This document shows positions 43,778 to 52,029 of a stretch of 64,000 nucleotides of DNA, one piece after another. A model generated the notes under the pieces. The model was not told where the DNA came from and did no database searches. It saw only the letters and a program-made list of their open reading frames with translations. Source of the stretch: CAVQEK01 sp964596645 (GTDB lineage Bacteria; Bacteroidota; Bacteroidia; Cytophagales; Cyclobacteriaceae); the NCBI GenBank assembly GCA_964596645.1, contig CAZQVB010000001.1:1-64000 (forward strand), given 5' to 3'. A program made the position numbers and the translations under genes. The stretch's first letter is position 1. Each line of letters opens with the position of its first letter.

Positions 43778-44478
43778 CGTACAACTGCCTGATAGTAGAC
43801 GACGAACAATTGGCGCGCAACCTGCTAAAAGGATATGTAGCCAAAATACCTGAACTACACCTGGTGGGTGAATGCAAGAATCCGTTGGAGGCACGGGCTA
43901 TCCTTCAGCAACAAACCGTGCACCTGCTGCTGCTCGACATAGAAATGCCCGATATACGTGGCACCGATTTCTTACGCAGTCTCGATCGTAAGCCGGCGGT
44001 CATTTTCACCACAGCCTATTCGGAATATGCCCTGGAGAGCTACGACCTCAATGCCGCTGATTACCTGGTAAAGCCCATTTCTTTTGAGCGCTTCCTTAAA
44101 GCCATACACAAAGTGCTCGCCCATGCATGGCCCCAACACCAGCCCAAAGCCACTGCCGACCCGGCCACCGCCTATTTGGTAGTACATGCCGACCACAAAC
44201 TATATAAAGTGCCTCTTGTAGATATTGAATACATAGAGGGCCTGCGCGAGTATGTGTCTTACTTTACCAAAGAAAAGCGTATCGTCGCCTTAGAATCTCT
44301 CAAAAACCTGGAAGAAAGGCTACCCGCCGATCAATTTATGCGCGTACACAAATCATATATTGTACCCATAGCAAAAATTAAAACCATGGAGGGCAACCAG
44401 CTTCAGATCGGTACCAAAATGATCCCTGTTGGCCGCAGCTATCGCGACATAGTCCTCAAAAAAATATTCAGCCAGTGA
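43774..44478 (+). CDS. LytTR-type response regulator
   Basis: 234 residues. The receiver domain has the acidic pair DDE at 9-11, phospho-acceptor Asp55 in LLLLDIEMPD and Lys in DYLVKPISFERF. The DNA-binding LytTR domain spans about 130-234 with YIEGLREYVSYFT, MRVHKSYIVPI and MIPVGRSYRD. It is the partner of the preceding kinase, coupled by a 4-bp overlap. Its target genes are not evident; the next gene is 193 bp away. Confidence 0.95.
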   Translation: MTYNCLIVDDEQLARNLLKGYVAKIPELHLVGECKNPLEARAILQQQTVHLLLLDIEMPDIRGTDFLRSLDRKPAVIFTTAYSEYALESYDLNAADYLVKPISFERFLKAIHKVLAHAWPQHQPKATADPATAYLVVHADHKLYKVPLVDIEYIEGLREYVSYFTKEKRIVALESLKNLEERLPADQFMRVHKSYIVPIAKIKTMEGNQLQIGTKMIPVGRSYRDIVLKKIFSQ

Positions 44479-44671
44479 AGGGTGTAGGTAGTGGTCAGCC
44501 CCTATGCTGAAAAGCAATGCCCCACATCGCCGATGCACCAATTGCCTTTTCATATATCCATCCCAAAATTAGCTGTACTCCGCCGATCTCACTGCAAATC
44601 GTCTTATATTAACCGATTCAAACAATGCTGCAGAAGCCAAAATAAGGCAGCGCTTAGCCCGGTTGCACATC

Positions 44672-45268
44672 ATGAAAAAAATTTCACCCCTCAAAGCACT
44701 GATCAATGTATCGCTTGTCGGCGCTTTTCTGTTTGTCTTTCCCATTGTGCTCATGGTATTCCTGATCAGGAAAACGATCGCCTTGCTCAGCCCCATCACC
44801 GTCGATCTGGTCCATGCACTGGAGATCAACACATTATTCGGTGCAGCCACACTCACCATAGTCACGCTGCTGCTCATATTTGCGGTGTGCTTCATCAGTG
44901 GCAAACTGATAGAGGCCGGCATCATAAAGCAGTGGAGCAGGTCATTTGAAGAAAAGCTCATGCTCTTCGTGCCGGCATACCAGACTTTGAAGTTCCGCCT
45001 GCTCGACGACCACTACGTACAACAGCACTACAAGGCCATAATACTCCGTGAAGACCAGCACTACCGCATAGCCTTTATCACAGACGAGCAGCAGGATTTC
45101 CTGAGCGTATACATACCCGACGCGCCAAGAATGGAAAGCGGCGAAGTACGCCTGCTGCGACGTGGTGATGCGCAGTTTACGCCCATCACCCAAAAAGCGG
45201 CTATTACTGCACTGATGCGATTTGGACGCGGCATGGAGCTATCTCAACTACAAGGCGTTGCCTCATGA
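44672..45268 (+). CDS. DUF502 family membrane protein
   Basis: 198 residues from the ATG at 44672 (a TTG start three codons earlier is possible). Two N-terminal hydrophobic segments (VSLVGAFLFVFPIVLMVFLI and LFGAATLTIVTLLLIFAVCF) are followed by a soluble domain with VPAYQTLKFRLLDD and QDFLSVYIPDAPRMESGEV, as in DUF502. The function is unknown. Its stop overlaps the FadL-like gene by 4 bp. Confidence 0.86.
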   Translation: MKKISPLKALINVSLVGAFLFVFPIVLMVFLIRKTIALLSPITVDLVHALEINTLFGAATLTIVTLLLIFAVCFISGKLIEAGIIKQWSRSFEEKLMLFVPAYQTLKFRLLDDHYVQQHYKAIILREDQHYRIAFITDEQQDFLSVYIPDAPRMESGEVRLLRRGDAQFTPITQKAAITALMRFGRGMELSQLQGVAS

Positions 45269-46710
45269 GCCGTAGCCTGTTCACTCACTTTCTGTGCGCT
45301 TTTCTTTTGCTTGTGGCATTTTCAGGTACAGGGCTGTGTCAGGATACGCAATACTGGACCAACCAGTATGGCAACAAAACCGCCCTGCTCGGCGGGGCAG
45401 TGGTCGGCGGCATCGACGACAACGCCATGGTTTTCTACAACCCTGCTGCGCTGGCCTTTCTGGGAAACAACTCCATATCGGTGAACGCAAACGTGTACCG
45501 CCTGGAGAGAATAACTGTGATGAATGCGCTGGGCAACAGTGCCGACTTCAAAAGCAACCGCTTTGCCGCTGTACCGGTGTTGATCGGCGGCTTGATCAGG
45601 TCAAAAAATCCCAACTGGAAAATGGGCTATGGCCTGATGTCGCCTGTGCAGTTTGACTTTAGCGCCACCGCCCGGCTGGACCAGCTTCTCGACCTGGTAG
45701 GCGACGACGAGAGCCCCGGCCCGGAGGCGTTTATTGGTGAGTCGAAACGCACCAAGTCGCTCAGTGAACTCACCGCTATGTTTGGTGCCGCACGCAAATT
45801 GTCGGAGTCATGGGCCATTGGGCTCACCCACCTGTTTACGCTGCGCACGCTCAATTACAACTCCAATCTGCTCACACACATGCTGCTGAACGACGCAGCG
45901 ACAACACCGGTGAGTACTACATGGATATCGGACGTAAAGTATTTGCACCTTCGATATCAGGCAAAGCTAGGGGTCAATTATCAGAAAGACCGCTGGCACA
46001 TCGGCCTCACCGTCACCAGTCCATCGCTGGGCGTGCTGGGCAGCGGCACCGTTGGCGCCGACCTCACCACCACCAACCTCACGATCGGTGAGCAGCGTAC
46101 AGATATTTTTGCCAGCGACAGGCAGGATAAATTGAAAGCACATTTTAAAGTGCCATTGTCTGTAGGCATGGGTTTGCGCTATGTTTTCCAAAAATCCCAA
46201 TTGATGTTCTCTACTGAATACTTCGGTGCCAAACCTGCCTATGCCATCCTTCAACCCGACCCCGGTGCATTTTTCCGATCAGAAAATGTGTCGGTGGTGG
46301 CAGGCAGTGAGGACCTATTGAGGGTAGACGGGGGCGCACGTCAGGTGATCAATGCAGCAATTGGCTATCAATATGCACTCAGTGAAGATACTCAGCTACA
46401 GTTCAGCCTTCGCAATGACCAATCGTACAGTCCGGGCAGCCAAAGTGATATACCGCGCATCAATACTGAAATAAGCCGCTGGAACATCATACACCTCACC
46501 ATGGGCACTACCATGGCACGCCAAACGAGCAGCCTGAGCCTGGGCCTGCTCATCAGCATGGGCAGCACCAGCCGGTATGAGACGAACGGCAATCTGGAAA
46601 ACCCTGTGGAAGAAGGCCTTCTGCTCGGGAATGCCACCATTACCGATGCGCAATATTTTTCTGCCGGCCTACTATTGGGCTATAAGTTCAACCTGAAGCG
46701 AAACGAATAA
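45265..46710 (+). CDS. FadL/OmpP1-like outer-membrane transport protein
   Basis: 481 residues with a signal peptide ending GLCQ (about residue 25). The early stretch NKTALLGGAVVGGIDDNAMVFYNPAALAF matches the family pattern in which an N-terminal plug precedes the barrel (given in outline). The remainder is alternating beta strands with aromatic girdles. FadL-type porins pass hydrophobic compounds across the outer membrane; the substrate is unknown. The gene is coupled to DUF502 and ends in a bidirectional terminator. Confidence 0.8.
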   Translation: MSRSLFTHFLCAFLLLVAFSGTGLCQDTQYWTNQYGNKTALLGGAVVGGIDDNAMVFYNPAALAFLGNNSISVNANVYRLERITVMNALGNSADFKSNRFAAVPVLIGGLIRSKNPNWKMGYGLMSPVQFDFSATARLDQLLDLVGDDESPGPEAFIGESKRTKSLSELTAMFGAARKLSESWAIGLTHLFTLRTLNYNSNLLTHMLLNDAATTPVSTTWISDVKYLHLRYQAKLGVNYQKDRWHIGLTVTSPSLGVLGSGTVGADLTTTNLTIGEQRTDIFASDRQDKLKAHFKVPLSVGMGLRYVFQKSQLMFSTEYFGAKPAYAILQPDPGAFFRSENVSVVAGSEDLLRVDGGARQVINAAIGYQYALSEDTQLQFSLRNDQSYSPGSQSDIPRINTEISRWNIIHLTMGTTMARQTSSLSLGLLISMGSTSRYETNGNLENPVEEGLLLGNATITDAQYFSAGLLLGYKFNLKRNE

Positions 46711-46740
46711 AGCCGAAGAACCTGTACGTACTTCGGCTTT
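46709..46740. terminator. Bidirectional terminator between the FadL-like and fabH genes
   Basis: AAAGCCGAAG pairs perfectly with CTTCGGCTTT over 10 bp with a 12-base loop. A-rich and T-rich ends make it usable from both sides. It overlaps the stop codon of the plus-strand gene. Confidence 0.85.
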
Positions 46741-46772
46741 CAGCCTATAATTTCATGAACAACAATTGCTGC

Positions 46773-47783
46773 TCAGGCCTTGTCGTATGCCCATTTCACA
46801 TAGACAGAGCCCCAAGTAAAGCCGCCGCCAAAGGCTGCTAAAATGATGTTGTCGCCTTTTTTGAACTTATCTTCCCACTCCCACAGGCAAAGTGGTATGG
46901 TAGCGGCTGTGGTGTTGCCATAGCGCTGTATGTTCAGGGTCACTTTTTCCGGACCAATATTCATGCGGTTGGCTGTGGCGTCAATGATGCGCTTATTGGC
47001 CTGGTGAGGCACCAGCCAGGCCACATCGTCGCCGGTGAGGCCGTTGCGCTGCATGATCTCTGCGGCTACATCGGCCATGTTGGTCACGGCATATTTAAAC
47101 ACGCTCTTGCCATCCTGATAAAAATAATGCATTCCCTTGTCTACCGTTTCGTGGGTTGGAGGATTGACCGACCCGCCGCCATGCAGGTAGATCAGGTCTT
47201 TGCCTACACCGTCGCTTTTCAATATGACGTCTTGTATGCCAAGGCCGTCGGTGCTTGGCTCCAGCAGCACACCGGCCGCACCATCGCCAAACAGAATGCA
47301 GGAGTTGCGGTCTTTGTAGTTGGTGATGCCAGACATCTTATCGGCACCGATCACAGCAATGCATTTATACCTGCCCGAGCGTATGTAGTTGGAGGCTGTT
47401 TCCAACGCATAGAGAAAACCTGAACAAGCCGCAGACATGTCGAAGCTCATGGCATTTTTGGCGCCTACCTCATAGGCGATGAGATTGGCCGTAGTCGGGA
47501 AAAAATAATCCGGCGTAATGCTCGCAACAATGACGGCGTCCAGGTCGAGCGCCGTAATGCCGCGATTGGCAATAAGCTGCTTCAGCACTTCTACAGCCAT
47601 CACAGAAGTGCCTTTTTGCTCGCCCTTCAGTATGCGCCGTTCTTTTATGCCTGTGCGTGTTGTGATCCACTCATCGTTGGTTTCTACCAATGCCTCCAGC
47701 TCGTCGTTGGTGAGCACATACTCCGGCACATACCCGCCCACAGCGGTGATGGTAGCTATTGTATTATTATTATCATTATTCAT
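46773..47783 (-). CDS. fabH: 3-oxoacyl-ACP synthase III (KAS III)
   Basis: This 336-residue thiolase-fold enzyme starts fatty-acid synthesis by joining acyl-CoA to malonyl-ACP. The catalytic Cys120 is in SAACSGFLYAL, the His is in LVPHQANKRI and the Asn is in RYGNTTAATIP. The first residues are unusually Asn/Asp-rich (NNDNNN), encoded by an A/T triplet run; the conserved part begins with ITAVGGYVPEYVLTN. Relatives also prime branched-chain or secondary lipids. The gene is monocistronic with a promoter at 47830-47861. Confidence 0.94.
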   Translation of the reverse strand: MNNDNNNTIATITAVGGYVPEYVLTNDELEALVETNDEWITTRTGIKERRILKGEQKGTSVMAVEVLKQLIANRGITALDLDAVIVASITPDYFFPTTANLIAYEVGAKNAMSFDMSAACSGFLYALETASNYIRSGRYKCIAVIGADKMSGITNYKDRNSCILFGDGAAGVLLEPSTDGLGIQDVILKSDGVGKDLIYLHGGGSVNPPTHETVDKGMHYFYQDGKSVFKYAVTNMADVAAEIMQRNGLTGDDVAWLVPHQANKRIIDATANRMNIGPEKVTLNIQRYGNTTAATIPLCLWEWEDKFKKGDNIILAAFGGGFTWGSVYVKWAYDKA

Positions 47784-47953
47784 TTTGAGGTACTCTATTT
47801 ATACTTCTTCTCTAAAAAAATTCAGAGGCCAAAGTTGTCCCTAAATTGTCAAAAAAGCCAATAATGAATGGGTTTATTGACATCATCAAACCCGTCTGAA
47901 TCAACCCATCGAAGGCCGTGTCAGGACAAGGCCTCAAGGCCACAGCGAAGGCC
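47784..47953. other. Region between fabH and the T9SS protein gene
   Basis: This 170-bp stretch holds the fabH promoter and the 3' flank of the type IX cargo gene. Four near-repeats of GGCCTT(G/C) lie at about 47908-47956 and could fold, but there is no T-run. Confidence 0.3.
47830..47861 (-). promoter_or_regulatory. Putative promoter of fabH
   Basis: On the minus strand TTG (47861-47859), 21 bases, CAACTTTG (47837-47830): a one-base departure from TAnnTTTG. The start of transcription would be about 40 bases upstream of the ATG at 47783. Confidence 0.5.
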
Positions 47954-49801
47954 TTAGCGACTGATCAGCAGGCGGCGTACGATGGAGCTATCGCCAATGT
48001 AAATCCTGACCAAATATATACCGGTTTCCTGCCCCGAAAGGTCGATCACACGCTCTGTCATACTGCTGCCTGCAACTTCCATCACCTGTCTTCCAAGCAG
48101 GTCTTGCACCACCAGCCGGTCGTAGTTTCCACGTACATGCACCCGGCCTGTGGTAGGATTGGGATAAATGGTCACTTCGTTGCTATCCGCATCTTCAAGA
48201 CCCGTGACTAAGCGTTTTTCGCCAAATACCGGTCGCATCATCAGGCTGCCCGTCACCTGGTTGTTGCGCTCCCAGGCACCACCAAAGTTATAGTAGATGG
48301 CGTCTGCTGAATTGGTATTCTTATCGAGCCCAACGGGGAAAAATCCGGAGACTTCTTGCCGGAACCCAATGTAAAAAGTGTCGGAGACAGCCACCGACCT
48401 CCCCAGGGTGTATGTTTTAAAGTCATTGAGCCTGCTGGTGGGTTTCACGATATGCTGCTCTACCAGTAGCCGGCCTTCCACGCCCGGAGTGAGTCGATCC
48501 CAAATGATGATCGTAAACGTTTGCCCCGACTGGCCTGCCTCAAAATCGGGGAAGTAGATGTTGAGCGCTGTCACGTTTTCATCTTCAGGCACCACGTATC
48601 GATAGGCCAGTTGACCGGCCTCGGCCGACAGACCCGCGGCCCATTCGGCCTGTCCGTCGTCGTAGGCCAACTCATCGGCCAGACGGGTAAAGGTGCTTAC
48701 CGTGTCGTTGTGCCGGTAGTCTATGCTGCCAAAATTGATGGTGTCGCCGCTATTGATGTACATCTTTGTCTCAAGCACCAATGCCAGGTCGGCGGGCTGC
48801 TCTGACGGGAAAGCCGCCGCATCGATGGGTCTGGTGGTAATGATGCGCCGCTCGAAACCCTGCGGGTTGGGATCCAGCACCGTGCCTTCATCCATACGAT
48901 CGTACACATTGGCGGAGTCGCGTATGAGGCTGTACAGTTCTATAGGCTGCACTACGTCATCCAGGTTGTAAAAACCTGCCTGAGGCTGTGTGATGTTTGT
49001 ATTGATGCTGTGCAGAAAATGCCGGTACGGCATGGCGGTATAGTTGGTGAGAAAGGATGTGGGCTTGCTGGTGAGGGCGCGGTCTTCATAGGCCAAATCT
49101 GCGGCATGACGCCCTTTATTTAAATACACATAATCTATATTCCAGCCGTCGTAGCCACCGGAGAGTCTGCCAAAACTTTGAAACCTGAATTGAAAATATG
49201 GATGAAAATATTCATCGCCCACCACTGGCAATATTTCCTGTACGAAAGACTCCGTGTTGCTCACCTCCGGACCCGACACGCTCCATACGGTACGCCAGGT
49301 ATTGTCTGCCATTTTGAACTGCAGCCTGAGCGAATCCGGTGCATCGGGCTGCTCGCCCAACCCCTGTTTTTGCCAAAAAAAACTCATGAACACACTGCCC
49401 CGCTCTGCCGCTGCTACCTGCGACAAGTCGATAAACCGGCTCACCAGGCTGTCGGCGCTGCCCTCGGCCAGCGATTGCGCATTGTGCGGTTCTCCATAAA
49501 AGTTCCAACCATCAAAAGAAACCACATTCACTGTGGGCGGTGCCACGGCTATGCCTTCCGACACATGGGGTGAAGAAGAAGAGAAAAACCAGCGCGCCGG
49601 ATCCGGCTGATAATCGGTGGTAGAAAAGTCGTCCCAAAAAGGCAGTTGGTGCTGTGTGCTGTCTATTTCAGTTTCCGCCGTACGCGCCTGGGATAGTTGT
49701 TGGCCGTTGGGCAATGGGCGCACTTCCAATTGTGCCTGTAGCCCGGTACAAAGCCCAAGCAGCAGCAAGGTGAAGGCAACAGACCACCTGCTAAATTTCA
49801 T
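47954..49801 (-). CDS. Secreted protein with type IX secretion sorting domain
   Basis: 615 residues from the ATG at 49801; the longer frame to 49894 runs through the PASTA gene. The signal peptide ends LQAQ (about residue 24). Early motifs are PFWDDFSTTDYQPDP and YDGWNIDYVYLNKGR, which suggest a carbohydrate-binding/MAM-like fold; a second beta domain lies around residues 430-520. The last 80 residues are a type A sorting domain: IYPNPTTGRVHV, LVVQDLLGRQV and TGIYLVRI. It is exported to the surface by the Por/T9SS system. It overlaps the PASTA gene by 11 bp. Confidence 0.9.
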   Translation of the reverse strand: MKFSRWSVAFTLLLLGLCTGLQAQLEVRPLPNGQQLSQARTAETEIDSTQHQLPFWDDFSTTDYQPDPARWFFSSSSPHVSEGIAVAPPTVNVVSFDGWNFYGEPHNAQSLAEGSADSLVSRFIDLSQVAAAERGSVFMSFFWQKQGLGEQPDAPDSLRLQFKMADNTWRTVWSVSGPEVSNTESFVQEILPVVGDEYFHPYFQFRFQSFGRLSGGYDGWNIDYVYLNKGRHAADLAYEDRALTSKPTSFLTNYTAMPYRHFLHSINTNITQPQAGFYNLDDVVQPIELYSLIRDSANVYDRMDEGTVLDPNPQGFERRIITTRPIDAAAFPSEQPADLALVLETKMYINSGDTINFGSIDYRHNDTVSTFTRLADELAYDDGQAEWAAGLSAEAGQLAYRYVVPEDENVTALNIYFPDFEAGQSGQTFTIIIWDRLTPGVEGRLLVEQHIVKPTSRLNDFKTYTLGRSVAVSDTFYIGFRQEVSGFFPVGLDKNTNSADAIYYNFGGAWERNNQVTGSLMMRPVFGEKRLVTGLEDADSNEVTIYPNPTTGRVHVRGNYDRLVVQDLLGRQVMEVAGSSMTERVIDLSGQETGIYLVRIYIGDSSIVRRLLISR

Positions 49802-50711
49802 CAGCGGTTTCCTCAGGTTCTTCGAACGCACGATCGAGCCATGACCGTGATATTTCTGCACTGTCGGCCTCGCTGACGCTGCTGACCCAGACATCTACCT
49901 GCTCGCCAAGGCGAATTTCTGTGCCCGGCACAGGCCGCTGCTTATACACATGCCCCGATTCAAAGATGCGCGCTGTATCGAGGGCGTTGGCCTCAGCATC
50001 GGCGGCAAGCGCCCTTCTCTGCTCCGAATCGAGCACCCGAATAATTACCGAGCCTACATTGAGGCCACTGGCAAGAATAGAAAAATCCGCCTCTTCCAGT
50101 TCCAGGCCTACAAAGTCGGGGGTGGGAAAGCGCCTGTTTCCCAGGCCATCGCCTACCACCAGGTCTATCTCCGACCCTTTCGGTATCTGCATACCCGGCT
50201 TCACAGGTTTATCATTGTATCGCTGCTCCAATATGGCATTGTAGGCCAGGTCTGCTTTGTACTTGATCTGCCCACGCCTGAGGCCATAGCTTCGCAGTAC
50301 CAGCTCGGCGTTCTTGAGCGACCCGTCGATGAGGTCGGGCATTTTCACCTTTTGCGGTTCTTTGGCTTTCACCGTCAGGTATATCTTTCTGTTTTCCTTT
50401 ACATAATCGCCGGCCTTTGGATATTGCTTAAGGATGGTCAGTGGCGGGTATACGGAAGAATAACCTGAGTCCACTACCTCAAAGCGAAAGTTTCTCTTGG
50501 CCAAAAATTCGTCCATTTCCTCTATCGTCATGCCTTCAAGGTTGGGTACGGTAATGGTTTCGCTGTGATTGGTGACCCCCGGCAGGTACACATAAAAAAA
50601 CAGCAGTACCAGTAGGAGTATCACCATGAGCAAAATACCCAGGTTGATGAGCAGCCCCCGCAGCGAGCTCTCTTTGAGTAGGCCAAAAAAGTTTTTTTGC
50701 ATACGTGCCAT
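49791..50711 (-). CDS. Membrane-anchored PASTA domain protein
   Basis: 306 residues with one N-terminal transmembrane helix (about 22-44, LINLGILLMVILLLVLLFFY). Three PASTA units follow: TVPNLEGMTIEEMDEFLAKR, KMPDLIDGSLKNAELVLRS and PTPDFVGLELEEADFSILAS. PASTA domains bind peptidoglycan or beta-lactams. In Bacteroidota this protein is often encoded beside ddl, as here (103 bp downstream of ddl on the same strand). An in-frame ATG at 50699 (MQKNFFG) is an alternative start. Confidence 0.9.
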   Translation of the reverse strand: MARMQKNFFGLLKESSLRGLLINLGILLMVILLLVLLFFYVYLPGVTNHSETITVPNLEGMTIEEMDEFLAKRNFRFEVVDSGYSSVYPPLTILKQYPKAGDYVKENRKIYLTVKAKEPQKVKMPDLIDGSLKNAELVLRSYGLRRGQIKYKADLAYNAILEQRYNDKPVKPGMQIPKGSEIDLVVGDGLGNRRFPTPDFVGLELEEADFSILASGLNVGSVIIRVLDSEQRRALAADAEANALDTARIFESGHVYKQRPVPGTEIRLGEQVDVWVSSVSEADSAEISRSWLDRAFEEPEETADEI

Positions 50712-50814
50712 AGTGGGTTCAGAACAAAGAAAACCAAATTTTTAATGCCAACGAAAATCCGCAGTACTTCATACACCCGGCCGCAACATACCTACTACGC
50801 GCCTTGCTAAGCCA

Positions 50815-51888
50815 TCAGCCCGCGCTAAAACTGGTCTCGATGTCTTTGGTGGCCAAATGTCTGGACAGCGCCAAATCAATGATTTTAGTGATTATACCGC
50901 GGTAAGTTTCACCCTGATGCTTCCACAACATTGGAAACATACTGGCGTCGGTAAAGCCCGGAATGGTGTTTATCTCGTTGATCACCACCCGGCCATCCTG
51001 CGTCAGAAACAGATCTACCCTGGCAAAGTCTTCGCACTGCAATGCCTGGAACGCCTGTACGCACAGCCGCTTGATCTCTTCAGTGACAGGGGTGGGTATT
51101 TTTGCGGGGATGTCGATTCTTATGGCAGCTTCATCCAGATACTTGGCGGTGTAGGTATAAAAATCGTAGTCTTTCAGCATTACTATTTCGCCAGGCACCG
51201 ATGCTTTTGCGTCGGCATTGCCAAGTATGGCGCATTCCAGCTCACGACCTTCGATAAATTCTTCAATCAAGATGCGCCGGTCATAGCGAAAGGCTTCCTC
51301 AACTGCCGGCGCAAAGTCTTCTTCTTTTTTCACCTTGGAAATACCAACTGACGAGCCCAGTGTAGCCGACTTTACCATAAAAGGCAGTCCCAGCCCTTCT
51401 TTCATCGACTGATAGCTCAGGGTGCTTTTGCTCTCCATACCAAATTCGAAGAAGCGCGCCACAGGAATGGCCGATTTTTCCAGTATTTTTTTGGTCACCA
51501 CCTTGTCCATCGATACGGCAGAACCCAACACGCCCGAACCGGCCACTGGTATGCCGCACACCTTGAAAAGCCCCTGCACGCTGCCGTCTTCCCCATCGGT
51601 ACCGTGCAGCACAGGAAACACCACATCGGGCCGAAAGCTCCGCGTAGCGCCATATACTTCGGGCTGTTGCACGCTCAGGGCCAGACTTGCACGCTCTCCG
51701 CCGGCAATGTCAGCGACCACATCATCTGTGAAGTACCAATCGCCGTGCTTGGTGATGCCGATAAGCGCCAGATCGAAAAGTTCGCGATCGATGTTGGCCA
51801 CTATATTTCGTGCACTTCTGAGCGATATTTCATGCTCTACTGATCTGCCTCCGTAGAGTACCAAAATGTTTTTTTTGGGAGAATTCAT
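50815..51888 (-). CDS. ddl: D-alanine--D-alanine ligase
   Basis: 357 residues of the ATP-grasp ligase that makes the D-Ala-D-Ala end of peptidoglycan precursors. Motifs seen are LYGGRSVEHEISLRSA, FPVLHGTDGEDGSVQGLF, KSATLGSSVGISK, LIEEFIEGRELECAILGN and INEINTIPGFTDASMFP, which carries the metal-binding Glu/Asn. It heads a unit with the PASTA and T9SS-cargo genes. Confidence 0.96.
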   Translation of the reverse strand: MNSPKKNILVLYGGRSVEHEISLRSARNIVANIDRELFDLALIGITKHGDWYFTDDVVADIAGGERASLALSVQQPEVYGATRSFRPDVVFPVLHGTDGEDGSVQGLFKVCGIPVAGSGVLGSAVSMDKVVTKKILEKSAIPVARFFEFGMESKSTLSYQSMKEGLGLPFMVKSATLGSSVGISKVKKEEDFAPAVEEAFRYDRRILIEEFIEGRELECAILGNADAKASVPGEIVMLKDYDFYTYTAKYLDEAAIRIDIPAKIPTPVTEEIKRLCVQAFQALQCEDFARVDLFLTQDGRVVINEINTIPGFTDASMFPMLWKHQGETYRGIITKIIDLALSRHLATKDIETSFSAG

Positions 51889-52029
51889 AACGTGGAAAAG
51901 CCGTTGTAAAGGTTTTAGCTACAGGACGATATTACCTGTTTTGGCTGATAAAGCTAATCGATTTTGTATGATTAGAAATGCATAAAACACACGAAAAATA
52001 AGTGCATTGACAAAAAAAATATCCATCGC

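Noticed and set aside
47908..47956. Four near-repeats of GGCCTT after the T9SS gene
   Set aside because: Short and irregular, with no CRISPR-like spacing and no T-run.
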